A stretch of DNA of 10,123 bases from an uncultured Clostridia bacterium (lineage in GTDB: Bacteria > Bacillota > Clostridia > Oscillospirales > CAG-272): NCBI GenBank assembly GCA_947624945.1, contig CANQMJ010000087.1:1-10123 (forward strand), written 5' to 3'. Made by a program: the position numbers and the translations under genes. The notes beneath the pieces are model-generated. The model did no database searches. It was given only the letters and a program-made list of their open reading frames with translations, and was not told where the DNA came from. Numbering within the stretch: position 1 is the stretch's first letter; each line of letters begins with the position of its first letter. Shown here piece after piece: positions 1 to 5,320 of this stretch.

Positions 1-480
1 CCGCAGGGCGATACCGGTCCGGCAGGTCCGACCGGTCCGCAGGGTGAGCCCGGCACCGTGCTCTCGTACGCCGACTTTTACGCCCTCATGCCGCCCGACA
101 ACGATGTTGCCGTCGCCGCAGGCGATAATGTCGACTTTCCCGTCGACGGCGCTGTCGGCGGGACAACGATAACGCGGCTCAGCGCCTCGACGTTCAACCT
201 CGCCGAGCCCGGCGTATACCTTGTGATGTTCAACGCTTCCGTGACGCAGCCGGGACAGCTCGTCGTCACCGTCAACGGCGACGAGCTCGACGGAACCGTA
301 GTAGGACGCAACGCGGGCGCATCGCAGATAAACGGCATCTCTATCGTGACGACGACGGCGGCGAACTCCGTTCTGTCCGTGCGCAATCCCGCCGACAACG
401 CGACAGCGCTCGCGCTCACCCCGACAGCGGGCGGCACGCTCCCCGTCTCCGCGCATCTTGTCATTTTGCAGCTGCGATAA
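1..480 (+). CDS. collagen-like repeat protein, BclA-type C-terminal domain (5' end missing)
   Basis: The reading frame is open from the first base, so the gene begins outside the window. The first 19 codons are Gly-X-Y triplets (GDT GPA GPT GPQ GEP), the end of a collagen-like stalk. About 140 residues follow, rich in Thr, Val, Ala and Asn, with alternating short beta-strand patterns (for example ASTFNLAEPGVYLVMFNASV and VSAHLVILQL at the end). This is the architecture of collagen-stalk proteins with a C-terminal trimeric jelly-roll head, as in exosporium protein BclA of Bacillus and many relatives in gut Firmicutes. In those proteins the head nucleates the triple helix and the protein sits on the spore or cell surface. 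The surface role here is inferred, since the N-terminal anchoring region is not visible. The GTG at 58 is an internal codon rather than a start. A hairpin terminator follows the TAA. Confidence 0.88.
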   Translation, partial: PQGDTGPAGPTGPQGEPGTVLSYADFYALMPPDNDVAVAAGDNVDFPVDGAVGGTTITRLSASTFNLAEPGVYLVMFNASVTQPGQLVVTVNGDELDGTVVGRNAGASQINGISIVTTTAANSVLSVRNPADNATALALTPTAGGTLPVSAHLVILQLR

Positions 481-499
481 TATAGTATAAAATATTCGC

Positions 500-545
500 G
501 GGGCATGAGCTTATCGGGAGTTCATGCCCCCGAAAATTTTCTTTT
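500..545 (+). terminator. rho-independent terminator of the collagen-like gene
   Basis: A 9-bp stem (GGGGCATGA at 500-508 pairs with TCATGCCCC at 522-530) has a 13-nt loop. It is followed by an A/T-rich tail with runs of T at 537-545. It lies 20 bp after the stop codon. Confidence 0.75.
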
Positions 546-555
546 GCCGCGTCTG

Positions 556-584
556 TTGACACGGGCGGCGCGACGTGATATCAT
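556..584 (+). promoter_or_regulatory. sigma-A promoter of the GNAT gene
   Basis: TTGACA (556-561), a 17-bp spacer, then TATCAT (579-584). The predicted transcript start near 591 lies after the upstream in-frame GTG at 575. This rules out that codon and supports translation from the ATG at 620. Confidence 0.8.
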
Positions 585-619
585 CATATCGGAAAAGAAA
601 TGCGACAGGGGAAACATCA

Positions 620-1120
620 ATGCTTATTTTCAGAAAAATGAAGGAGACCGACTACGACAACGTCGACGGCATGATGCGCGAGCTGCACGCGCTTCACGTA
701 AACTCGCGTCCCGACATGTACCGTCCGCTCCCGCATCCGTACTCGTTTGAGGAATTCTGCCGCCGCGGCGCGTCCCCCGACTGGATATGTCTCTACGCCG
801 AGGACGACGGCAAGCCCGTAGGGCTGTGCTTCGTCGAGCTTCGCCGCCGCACGTTCATGTCCGACGAGCTGTCCGCCTACATGCACGACATCTACGTCAT
901 ACCGTCGTCGCGCCGTCAGCATATCGGCACGATGATGTACCGCATCGTCGAGCGCGAGGCGCGCGAAAAGGGCGCGGTGCGGCTCGACCTCAGCGTTTGG
1001 AGCTTCAACGAGGACGCGATGTCCTTTTACTGCAAAATGGGACTCACACCGCAGCGATACGTGCTTGAAAAGGACATACGCGAGGAACACTTCGAGCACG
1101 AATGCGAACCTATGAAATAA
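620..1120 (+). CDS. GNAT-family N-acetyltransferase
   Basis: This 166-residue protein has the GCN5-related acetyltransferase fold and transfers an acetyl group from acetyl-CoA to an amine; the substrate cannot be read from the sequence. The N-terminal strand and helix (IFRKMKETDYDNVDGMM) match the usual GNAT beginning. The acetyl-CoA pyrophosphate loop (motif A) is at about residues 91-105: IYVIPSSRRQHIGT, with the Q/R-x-x-G-x pattern at Q100-G103 but Met where Gly or Ala is usual. Motif B is at about 117-131, with the common N-EDA-x-x-FY pattern and MGL. The ATG at 620 was chosen because an AGGGG ribosome site lies about 9 bp upstream and the promoter excludes the earlier GTG. It is a single-gene transcript between two terminators. 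It is probably cytoplasmic, with no signal peptide or membrane segment. Confidence 0.88.
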   Translation: MLIFRKMKETDYDNVDGMMRELHALHVNSRPDMYRPLPHPYSFEEFCRRGASPDWICLYAEDDGKPVGLCFVELRRRTFMSDELSAYMHDIYVIPSSRRQHIGTMMYRIVEREAREKGAVRLDLSVWSFNEDAMSFYCKMGLTPQRYVLEKDIREEHFEHECEPMK

Positions 1121-1124
1121 ACGG

Positions 1125-1152
1125 ATGCGCCCGCTTGCGGGCGTATTTTTTT
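1125..1152 (+). terminator. rho-independent terminator of the GNAT gene
   Basis: A GC-rich hairpin (GCGCCCGC facing GCGGGCGT, within 1125-1146) is followed at once by a run of seven T residues. It lies a few bases after the TAA at 1120. Confidence 0.9.
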
Positions 1153-1173
1153 GCATTTTTTCATCGGAACCTA

Positions 1174-1202
1174 TTGACATAATTTATCGAATATCGTAAA
1201 AT
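1174..1202 (+). promoter_or_regulatory. sigma-A promoter of the small membrane protein gene
   Basis: TTGACA (1174-1179), a 17-bp spacer, and TAAAAT (1197-1202), in an AT-rich stretch. The 5' leader would be about 35 nt. Confidence 0.85.
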
Positions 1203-1245
1203 ATATCATGTAATTTGATTTTTATTTTACGAAAGTGAGATTGTT

Positions 1246-1728
1246 ATGTCAAAAACCGCAAAGATAGTCCTGATCGTATCGGTATCGCTGCTCGCGCTCG
1301 TTGCCGCAAATGTTGCCGCAATCATCACCCTGCCGCTCGTCAAAGAAGCGTTCGAGTTCTGGAATATGGACCGAGCCTACAAGGCAAACTGGGGGTTCGA
1401 GCTCGTCAAAGGGACAAAACCGCTTTATGATGCGCCGACCGAGCCGAACTTTTTCGGCGACGGCGTCAGATACAGCGTGTTCGACATATCCGGCGTCGGC
1501 AACGCAAAAAGCGCATATTCGCTGAAGCACGGTCACGACGGCGAATTCGAGCGCGATGTCGCCTCGCTCATGTCGCGCCGCGCCGATGAAAACGGCGGCG
1601 ACGTGGACGCGCAGTATGCGCTTCATTTCCCCGACGAATACGACTACCGCAAGACCGTCAATGATGACGATACGCTCTACATCGTCGCCTTTGACGGCAG
1701 GCTCTACATAATCGAGGATTTTATGTGA
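1246..1728 (+). CDS. small membrane-anchored protein of unknown function
   Basis: I do not recognise this 160-residue protein. Residues 1-6 (MSKTAK) are basic. Residues 7-32 form one hydrophobic segment (IVLIVSVSLLALVAANVAAI), best read as an N-terminal membrane anchor or uncleaved signal; there is no lipobox Cys. The remaining ~125 residues are soluble, strongly acidic and rich in Asp and aromatic residues. They end in strand-like text (TLYIVAFDGRLYIIEDFM), so the C-terminal domain is predicted to lie outside the membrane. No catalytic motif is visible. The ATG at 1246 is preceded by a weak ribosome site (AAAGTGAG, 6 bp away) and by a strong promoter. Codon use resembles the neighbours, so this appears to be a real gene. 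It is transcribed alone, converging on the esterase operon. Confidence 0.75.
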   Translation: MSKTAKIVLIVSVSLLALVAANVAAIITLPLVKEAFEFWNMDRAYKANWGFELVKGTKPLYDAPTEPNFFGDGVRYSVFDISGVGNAKSAYSLKHGHDGEFERDVASLMSRRADENGGDVDAQYALHFPDEYDYRKTVNDDDTLYIVAFDGRLYIIEDFM

Positions 1729-1742
1729 CCGAGACGCAAAAA

Positions 1743-1768
1743 TGCCGCCGCACACATGTGCGGCGGCA
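1743..1768 (-). terminator. terminator between convergent transcripts
   Basis: A 12-bp stem (1743-1754 with 1757-1768, core TGCCGCCGCACA) lies 26 bp past the esterase stop. On the minus strand it is followed by five T residues (AAAAA on the plus strand before the stem), so it works best for the esterase operon. Its position 14 bp after the membrane-protein stop means it may also stop plus-strand transcription, though the plus-strand tail is poor in T. Confidence 0.8.
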
Positions 1769-1794
1769 AATGTTTACCGTCATAGCAATTAAAG

Positions 1795-2556
1795 TTACAA
1801 GAGCGACTCGAAGAAATCGAGCACGCGCGGAAGATTCTTGTCCCAAAAGTCCCACCAGTGGTCGCCCTTCGACTCGTAGTATTTATAATCCCACCCGCCG
1901 CGGCTCATCATGAAGTCGCGGAAGCGGATATTGTCCTCGTGCAGAAAATCCTCGGTGCCGCAGAGCTGGCGCAGTATCGGCAGTTGACCGCCGCTCGCCT
2001 CAGCCCGGCGCACAAGCTCGTACAGGTCATGCTCCGACCCCTCGAGCGTGTCCATATAATCGCGTCCGAAATCGGCTCTCCCGTCCGACGGCCACGCGCC
2101 GCAGTCGCGAAATCTGTAAACTATGTCGGTGACGCCCGAAAAGCTGACCGCCGCCGCATATCTGTCGGGGTGCGACAGCGCAATCTTGAACGCTCCGTAC
2201 CCGCCCATCGAGTTGCCCATCAAAAAGCGCTTTGCGCGCTTCGTTGAGAATTTATATTTATCGTGCAGCATAACGGGCAGTTCCTCCGTTATCTGCGTCC
2301 AGTACATCTCACCTCTCGCCATGTCCGTGTAATAGCTGTTCGCCGCGAACGGCATGACGGCGGCTATTTTTTTATCCTCGAGCAAAAGCGGCAGACGCGT
2401 GCCGCGTATCCACGATCTGACGTCGTCCGTCATTCCGTGCGTTATCGTTATGTACGGTATCTCGCGCAGTCCCGCCGCATTGTCGGGTATTATGACCGAG
2501 TACGGCGTTGCGTGACCGAGCGTTTGTGAATCATATTCCGTCGTGATTATTTCCAA
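1795..2556 (-). CDS. alpha/beta-hydrolase esterase (EstA / esterase D-like)
   Basis: This 253-residue serine esterase belongs to the putative-esterase family that includes tributyrin or acetyl esterases and S-formylglutathione hydrolase. Such enzymes hydrolyse short acyl esters; the natural substrate here is unknown. The catalytic triad is visible: nucleophile Ser116 in GNSMGG, acid Asp203 in CGTEDFLHEDN, and His233 in GDHWWDFWD. The HGMTDD segment (40-45) fits the oxyanion-hole strand end. No signal peptide is present, so it is cytoplasmic. The start is a TTG, chosen because an AGGTGA ribosome site lies 6 bp before it and the protein begins there with a strand typical of the family. That site overlaps the stop codon of the upstream regulator gene, 11 bp away, which suggests translational coupling. 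It is the last gene of the thioesterase-regulator-esterase operon. Confidence 0.88.
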   Translation of the reverse strand: MEIITTEYDSQTLGHATPYSVIIPDNAAGLREIPYITITHGMTDDVRSWIRGTRLPLLLEDKKIAAVMPFAANSYYTDMARGEMYWTQITEELPVMLHDKYKFSTKRAKRFLMGNSMGGYGAFKIALSHPDRYAAAVSFSGVTDIVYRFRDCGAWPSDGRADFGRDYMDTLEGSEHDLYELVRRAEASGGQLPILRQLCGTEDFLHEDNIRFRDFMMSRGGWDYKYYESKGDHWWDFWDKNLPRVLDFFESLL

Positions 2557-2567
2557 ATGATGTCACC

Positions 2568-3131
2568 TCACAGTTTGCCGAGCGCATACCCGCGCCCGCG
2601 GATCGTCTTTATGAGCGGGTTTCCCGTCAGCTTTTCGAGCTTCGCGCGCAAAAAGCACACGTACACCTGCGCCGCGTTCGTCTCTTTTTCTTTGCGGGAC
2701 ATCGCGATCTCCGACAGTTCCTCATACGTCACGCCTTCGTCGCCGCGCTCATAGAGGTACTCGAACACCGCGAATTCCTTATCCGTCAGCATCGCCTCGC
2801 CGCCGCGGAACAGTACCGACTGCCTATTCCTGTCTATCGTGAGCTCGTCGAGTATATTTTCGTTCGCACGGACGCAGCCGCCGACCGCAGTCATAAATTC
2901 GCTTTTAGTGAACGGACGCAACAGCTCGTGCACGTGCCTGCTTTTAGTGTAGACAAGATACAGGCATTTCTGCTCGACGCGTCTGTCGGACGCCTCCGCC
3001 GTCTCCGTGTCAACGACGGTCAGCGCGCCGCCGTTTTTTACGACGCTGTAACCCGAGTCCGTGAGCCAACGGCTTATGACCTCGCGCAGCTCACTGTCTC
3101 TGCTTTCGATGCGTACGCTTTTTTCGTTCAT
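2568..3131 (-). CDS. OmpR-type winged-helix regulator with a degenerate receiver domain
   Basis: The C-terminal part (about residues 95-187) is a clear OmpR/PhoB winged-helix DNA-binding domain: LTDKEFAVFEYL, a recognition-helix region around QVYVCFLRAKLEKL, and the wing IKTIRGRGYAL. The N-terminal 85-90 residues look like a shrunken receiver domain, against about 120 in typical response regulators. The beta1 acidic pair is missing (VRIESRDSE), the region around alpha2 is largely gone, and the usual Lys-Pro-Phe after beta5 reads RPF (72-74). Asp41 in ALTVVD could stand at the phosphoacceptor position, but the pocket is incomplete, so regulation by a histidine kinase is doubtful. No kinase gene is nearby. 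Its ATG overlaps the thioesterase stop (ATGA), and it precedes the esterase closely. It may control its own operon; this is inference. Confidence 0.85.
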   Translation of the reverse strand: MNEKSVRIESRDSELREVISRWLTDSGYSVVKNGGALTVVDTETAEASDRRVEQKCLYLVYTKSRHVHELLRPFTKSEFMTAVGGCVRANENILDELTIDRNRQSVLFRGGEAMLTDKEFAVFEYLYERGDEGVTYEELSEIAMSRKEKETNAAQVYVCFLRAKLEKLTGNPLIKTIRGRGYALGKL

Positions 3132-3859
3132 GCAAGCACCACCTTTGCTTCCGCGTTGAGCGTTCCGTCCGACAGCTTTGAGCGGAAATATCTCACGTCG
3201 CCGTCCGATGCGCCCTCTATCTCAATTTTGCCGCCGAGCGAGCATTCATGACTGTAATTTATGAAAATGCTGTTAACTCGCGCCTCACCTGCGCATATCT
3301 CCGGTACGCAGCCGCAGAACATATCCGCATAGACCGTGTTGTTCATGTGTCTGTTTTCGTCGATGTCGCCGTACTCGACGCGCTTTTCGTCGAGCTTCAC
3401 AAGATCTGACGACTGTATCGTTGCGGGCAGCGTCAGTCTGCGCGGCAGTTCCATATCTATCGGCTCCTCCGCCATATAATCGGACGGAAAGTCGCGCACG
3501 CGGATTATTTTGCGCTCGCCGAAATCGTACAGCGTCCACACCGTCTTTGACCTTGCGACGGTGACGTCACCGCGCCGCACCGAAAACGCGCGCCCGAACG
3601 ACACGCCCGCGCACGTATTTTCCGCCCACGTTCCGACCTCGAATTCGTCGCCGTGGCGCAGTTCCGCATATACCTCGACGACGGTCCGCGCGAGCAGGAA
3701 CGCCTGTCCTTTCGCGCGCAGGCTCTCCGCCGTCGGACCCGCCTTGTTCATGTGACGGTACGCGGTCTCCTCCATGTATCGCATCAGCGCGGACACCTTC
3801 ATCCGCCCCGACATATCAACGTCATGCGGCAGCGCCCGATATGGTTCGTATAGGATCAT
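3128..3859 (-). CDS. acyl-ACP thioesterase (FatA/FatB-like, double hotdog)
   Basis: This 243-residue enzyme is expected to release fatty acids from acyl carrier protein by thioester hydrolysis in the cytoplasm. It has two hotdog halves. The first (about 1-130) begins YRALPHDVDMSGRMKVSALMR, with a MEETAYRH helix. The second (about 140-243) carries the catalytic-type motif GDIDENRHMNNTVYADMF and, further on, INYSHECSLGG, matching the Asp/Asn/His and Glu-Cys positions known from plant FatA/FatB and bacterial homologues. The ATG at 3859 (MILYEPYRA) was chosen because family members start just before this Tyr-Arg segment. An in-frame TTG at 3892 would read through the repeat hairpin at 3871-3908. 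No good ribosome site precedes either start. It overlaps the regulator gene by 4 bp and heads that operon. No obvious promoter was found; a weak TGTAATAAT lies at 3940-3932. Confidence 0.88.
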   Translation of the reverse strand: MILYEPYRALPHDVDMSGRMKVSALMRYMEETAYRHMNKAGPTAESLRAKGQAFLLARTVVEVYAELRHGDEFEVGTWAENTCAGVSFGRAFSVRRGDVTVARSKTVWTLYDFGERKIIRVRDFPSDYMAEEPIDMELPRRLTLPATIQSSDLVKLDEKRVEYGDIDENRHMNNTVYADMFCGCVPEICAGEARVNSIFINYSHECSLGGKIEIEGASDGDVRYFRSKLSDGTLNAEAKVVLA

Positions 3860-3870
3860 GGCATGAGTAA

Positions 3871-3927
3871 GGGGGAGAAAAAGCCTTCGCAAAAGCTTTT
3901 TCTCCCCCCTGACCCCCCTTTTTCAAA
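3871..3927 (-). repeat. diverged palindromic repeat, copy C
   Basis: A perfect 14-bp inverted repeat (3871-3884 with 3895-3908, arm GGGGGAGAAAAAGC) encloses a 10-nt loop. Read on the minus strand it is preceded by TTTGAAAA, a G run, TCA and a second G run. This is the same order of elements as repeat copies A and B on the plus strand (TTTTTGAAAAGAT, G5, TTC, G5, purine-rich arm). It sits between the fba terminator and the thioesterase start. It has no T tail on the minus strand, so it is unlikely to be a simple terminator there. Confidence 0.7.
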
Positions 3928-3956
3928 TCAAATTATTACAGATCGTGACAAAACAT

Positions 3957-3987
3957 GACCGCGGGGCGCTTTTATACGCCCCGGGTC
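3957..3987 (-). terminator. hairpin terminator of fba
   Basis: GACC-G-CGGGGCG (3957-3968) pairs with CGCCCCGGGTC (3977-3987), giving an 11-bp stem with one bulge and an 8-nt loop. It starts 20 bp after the fba stop. The minus-strand tail holds only four T residues (ATGTTTTG), so termination may be incomplete and some readthrough into the thioesterase operon is possible. Confidence 0.65.
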
Positions 3988-4006
3988 GCTGTATAATGAT
4001 TATTAA

Positions 4007-4960
4007 TTACGCCTTGCCGTTGGAGCCGAGGACGTCCACGATCTTGTGCTCCACCATCGTCTTTATAGCCTCGCGTGCGGGCTTGAGGTACTGACGGGGA
4101 TCGAAGTGATCGGGATGCTCGTTGAAGTACTTGCGTATCGTCGCCGTCATAGCGAGACGGAGGTCGGAGTCGATGTTGATCTTGCAGACCGCCATCGTAG
4201 CCGCCTGTCTGAGCTGCTCTTCGGGAACGCCTATAGCGCCTGGCATATTGCCGCCGTTTTCGTTGATCTCCTTGACGAATTCCTGCGGAACGGAGGACGA
4301 ACCGTGAAGAACTATCGGGAAACCGGGCAGACGCTTCGAGACTTCCTCGAGTATGTCGAATCTGAGCTGGGGCTTCGTGCCGGGCTTGAACTTATATGCG
4401 CCGTGGCTCGTGCCGATAGCGATAGCGAGGGAATCGCAGCCCGTAGCCTCGACGAATTCCTGGACCTGCTCGGGCTTCGTGTAGGACGAATCCTCAGCCG
4501 ATACCTTTACCTCGTCCTCGACGCCTGCGAGAGTTCCGAGCTCGGCCTCAACGACGACGCCGTGAGCGTGCGCGTATTCGACTACTTTCTTCGTCAGCTC
4601 GATGTTGTCCTTGAAAGACTTGGAGCTGCCGTCGATCATGACGGAGGAGAAGCCGCCGTCGATGCAGGACTTGCAAAGCTCAAAGCTGTCGCCGTGGTCG
4701 AGATGGACCGCGATGGGAAGATCGAAGCCCGCAGATTCCTGCGCGTCCTCGATAGCAGCCTCGATGAGCTTCATCAGATATACGTGCTTCGCATATGCGC
4801 GGGCGCCCTTGCTGACCTGAAGGATGAGAGGCGATCTCTGCGCTATCGCAGCTTCTGTGATGCCCTGGATGATCTCCATGTTGTTGACGTTGAACGCGCC
4901 TACGGCGTAGCCGCCGTTATACGCCTTCGCAAACATTTCTTTCGTTGTTACGATTGCCAT
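4007..4960 (-). CDS. fba: class II fructose-1,6-bisphosphate aldolase
   Basis: This zinc-dependent aldolase of glycolysis and gluconeogenesis cleaves fructose 1,6-bisphosphate to glyceraldehyde 3-phosphate and dihydroxyacetone phosphate in the cytoplasm. The protein has 317 residues, near the length usual for the family. Visible signatures are AFNVNNME (22-29); HLDHGDS with catalytic Asp88 and zinc ligand His89; the acidic EAELGTLAG region (138-146); zinc ligand His186 in GTSHGAYK; zinc ligand His219 in VLHGSSSVP; and the phosphate-binding INIDSDLR (261-268). The ATG at 4960 has a GGGAGA ribosome site 6 bp upstream and its own promoter, which fits a separately transcribed, well-expressed gene. 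An alternative would be a tagatose- or ketose-bisphosphate aldolase of the same superfamily, but the overall sequence reads as Fba. Confidence 0.95.
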   Translation of the reverse strand: MAIVTTKEMFAKAYNGGYAVGAFNVNNMEIIQGITEAAIAQRSPLILQVSKGARAYAKHVYLMKLIEAAIEDAQESAGFDLPIAVHLDHGDSFELCKSCIDGGFSSVMIDGSSKSFKDNIELTKKVVEYAHAHGVVVEAELGTLAGVEDEVKVSAEDSSYTKPEQVQEFVEATGCDSLAIAIGTSHGAYKFKPGTKPQLRFDILEEVSKRLPGFPIVLHGSSSVPQEFVKEINENGGNMPGAIGVPEEQLRQAATMAVCKINIDSDLRLAMTATIRKYFNEHPDHFDPRQYLKPAREAIKTMVEHKIVDVLGSNGKA

Positions 4961-4966
4961 TTTATT

Positions 4967-5030
4967 TCTCCCGTTATTTTTATTTATTTCGGTCTATACG
5001 TATTTTAATACAAACCGATGGAAAAATCAA
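4967..5030 (-). promoter_or_regulatory. fba promoter and ribosome-binding site
   Basis: On the minus strand, TTGATT (5030-5025), a 17-bp spacer, TAAAAT (5007-5002), then the GGGAGA Shine-Dalgarno sequence at 4972-4967. The leader would be about 35 nt, with no room for a riboswitch. Confidence 0.8.
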
Positions 5031-5067
5031 CCCCATACGCGATATTTTTCATTCGGACGGAGCGGTA

Positions 5068-5147
5068 ATAAAAGTTTTTGAAAAGATGGGGGTTCGGGGG
5101 AAGGAAAACTTTTTGTTCGGGGACCCCTTTTTGTAAAAGGTGTCCCC
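5068..5147 (+). repeat. intergenic palindromic repeat, copy A (chimaeric)
   Basis: Positions 5068-5114 are identical over 47 bp to 5233-5279 (copy B). The shared unit reads ATAAAAGTTTTTGAAAAGAT, then G5, TTC, G5, AAGGAAAACTTTTT. After 5114 the copies diverge: instead of the palindrome's right arm, copy A has another hairpin, 5119-5131 pairing with 5135-5147 (GGGGAC and CCTTTT arms, one mismatch), again preceded by TTC. It lies upstream of the fba promoter. The stretch 5148-5232 between the two copies is AT-rich and shows nothing I can name. Confidence 0.85.
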
Positions 5148-5232
5148 TACCTTCGCCAAAAGCGGACTAAATAGTGATTATCTTAAGCTTTCTCTAAAGA
5201 TTTTGTTGTCGATTACTTTGCATAAAAATGTC

Positions 5233-5303
5233 ATAAAAGTTTTTGAAAAGATGGGGGTTCGGGGGAAGGAAAACTTTTTATAAAAAGTTTTCCTTCCCCC
5301 GAA
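5233..5303 (+). repeat. intergenic palindromic repeat, copy B; also the rhaD terminator hairpin
   Basis: This holds the same 47-bp unit as copy A (5233-5279), followed by the complete right arm. Positions 5258-5303 form a perfect 46-bp palindrome centred between 5280 and 5281 (arm TTCGGGGGAAGGAAAACTTTT plus TA). It begins 17 bp after the rhaD stop on the minus strand. On that strand a long stem is followed by a C run and then TCTTTTC, so it could act as the operon's terminator even though the T tract is displaced. Confidence 0.85.
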
Positions 5304-5320
5304 AAAGATTTCAATAAAAT

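Noticed and set aside
575..619. An N-terminal extension of the GNAT protein to the GTG at 575
   Set aside because: The GTG overlaps the promoter and precedes the predicted transcript start. The ATG at 620 has a good ribosome site.
4046..5008. A 320-codon open frame on the plus strand, antisense to fba
   Set aside because: It mirrors fba codon for codon and arises from GC-biased codon use. It has no homology I recognise, and fba itself is unmistakable.
5085..5122. A G-quadruplex in the repeat copies (G5-TTC-G5 and a nearby G4)
   Set aside because: Each copy has at most three long G tracts plus a GG pair, so a stable intramolecular four-tract structure is not well supported, and the hairpin explains the pattern.
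4945..5136. A 63-codon plus-strand frame through the fba promoter and repeat A
   Set aside because: It has no ribosome site or recognisable protein features, and it reads through the repeat.
5068..5303. A CRISPR array, suggested by two identical 47-bp units
   Set aside because: There are only two units, 165 bp apart, with no regular spacers and no cas genes. The units are halves of long palindromes.
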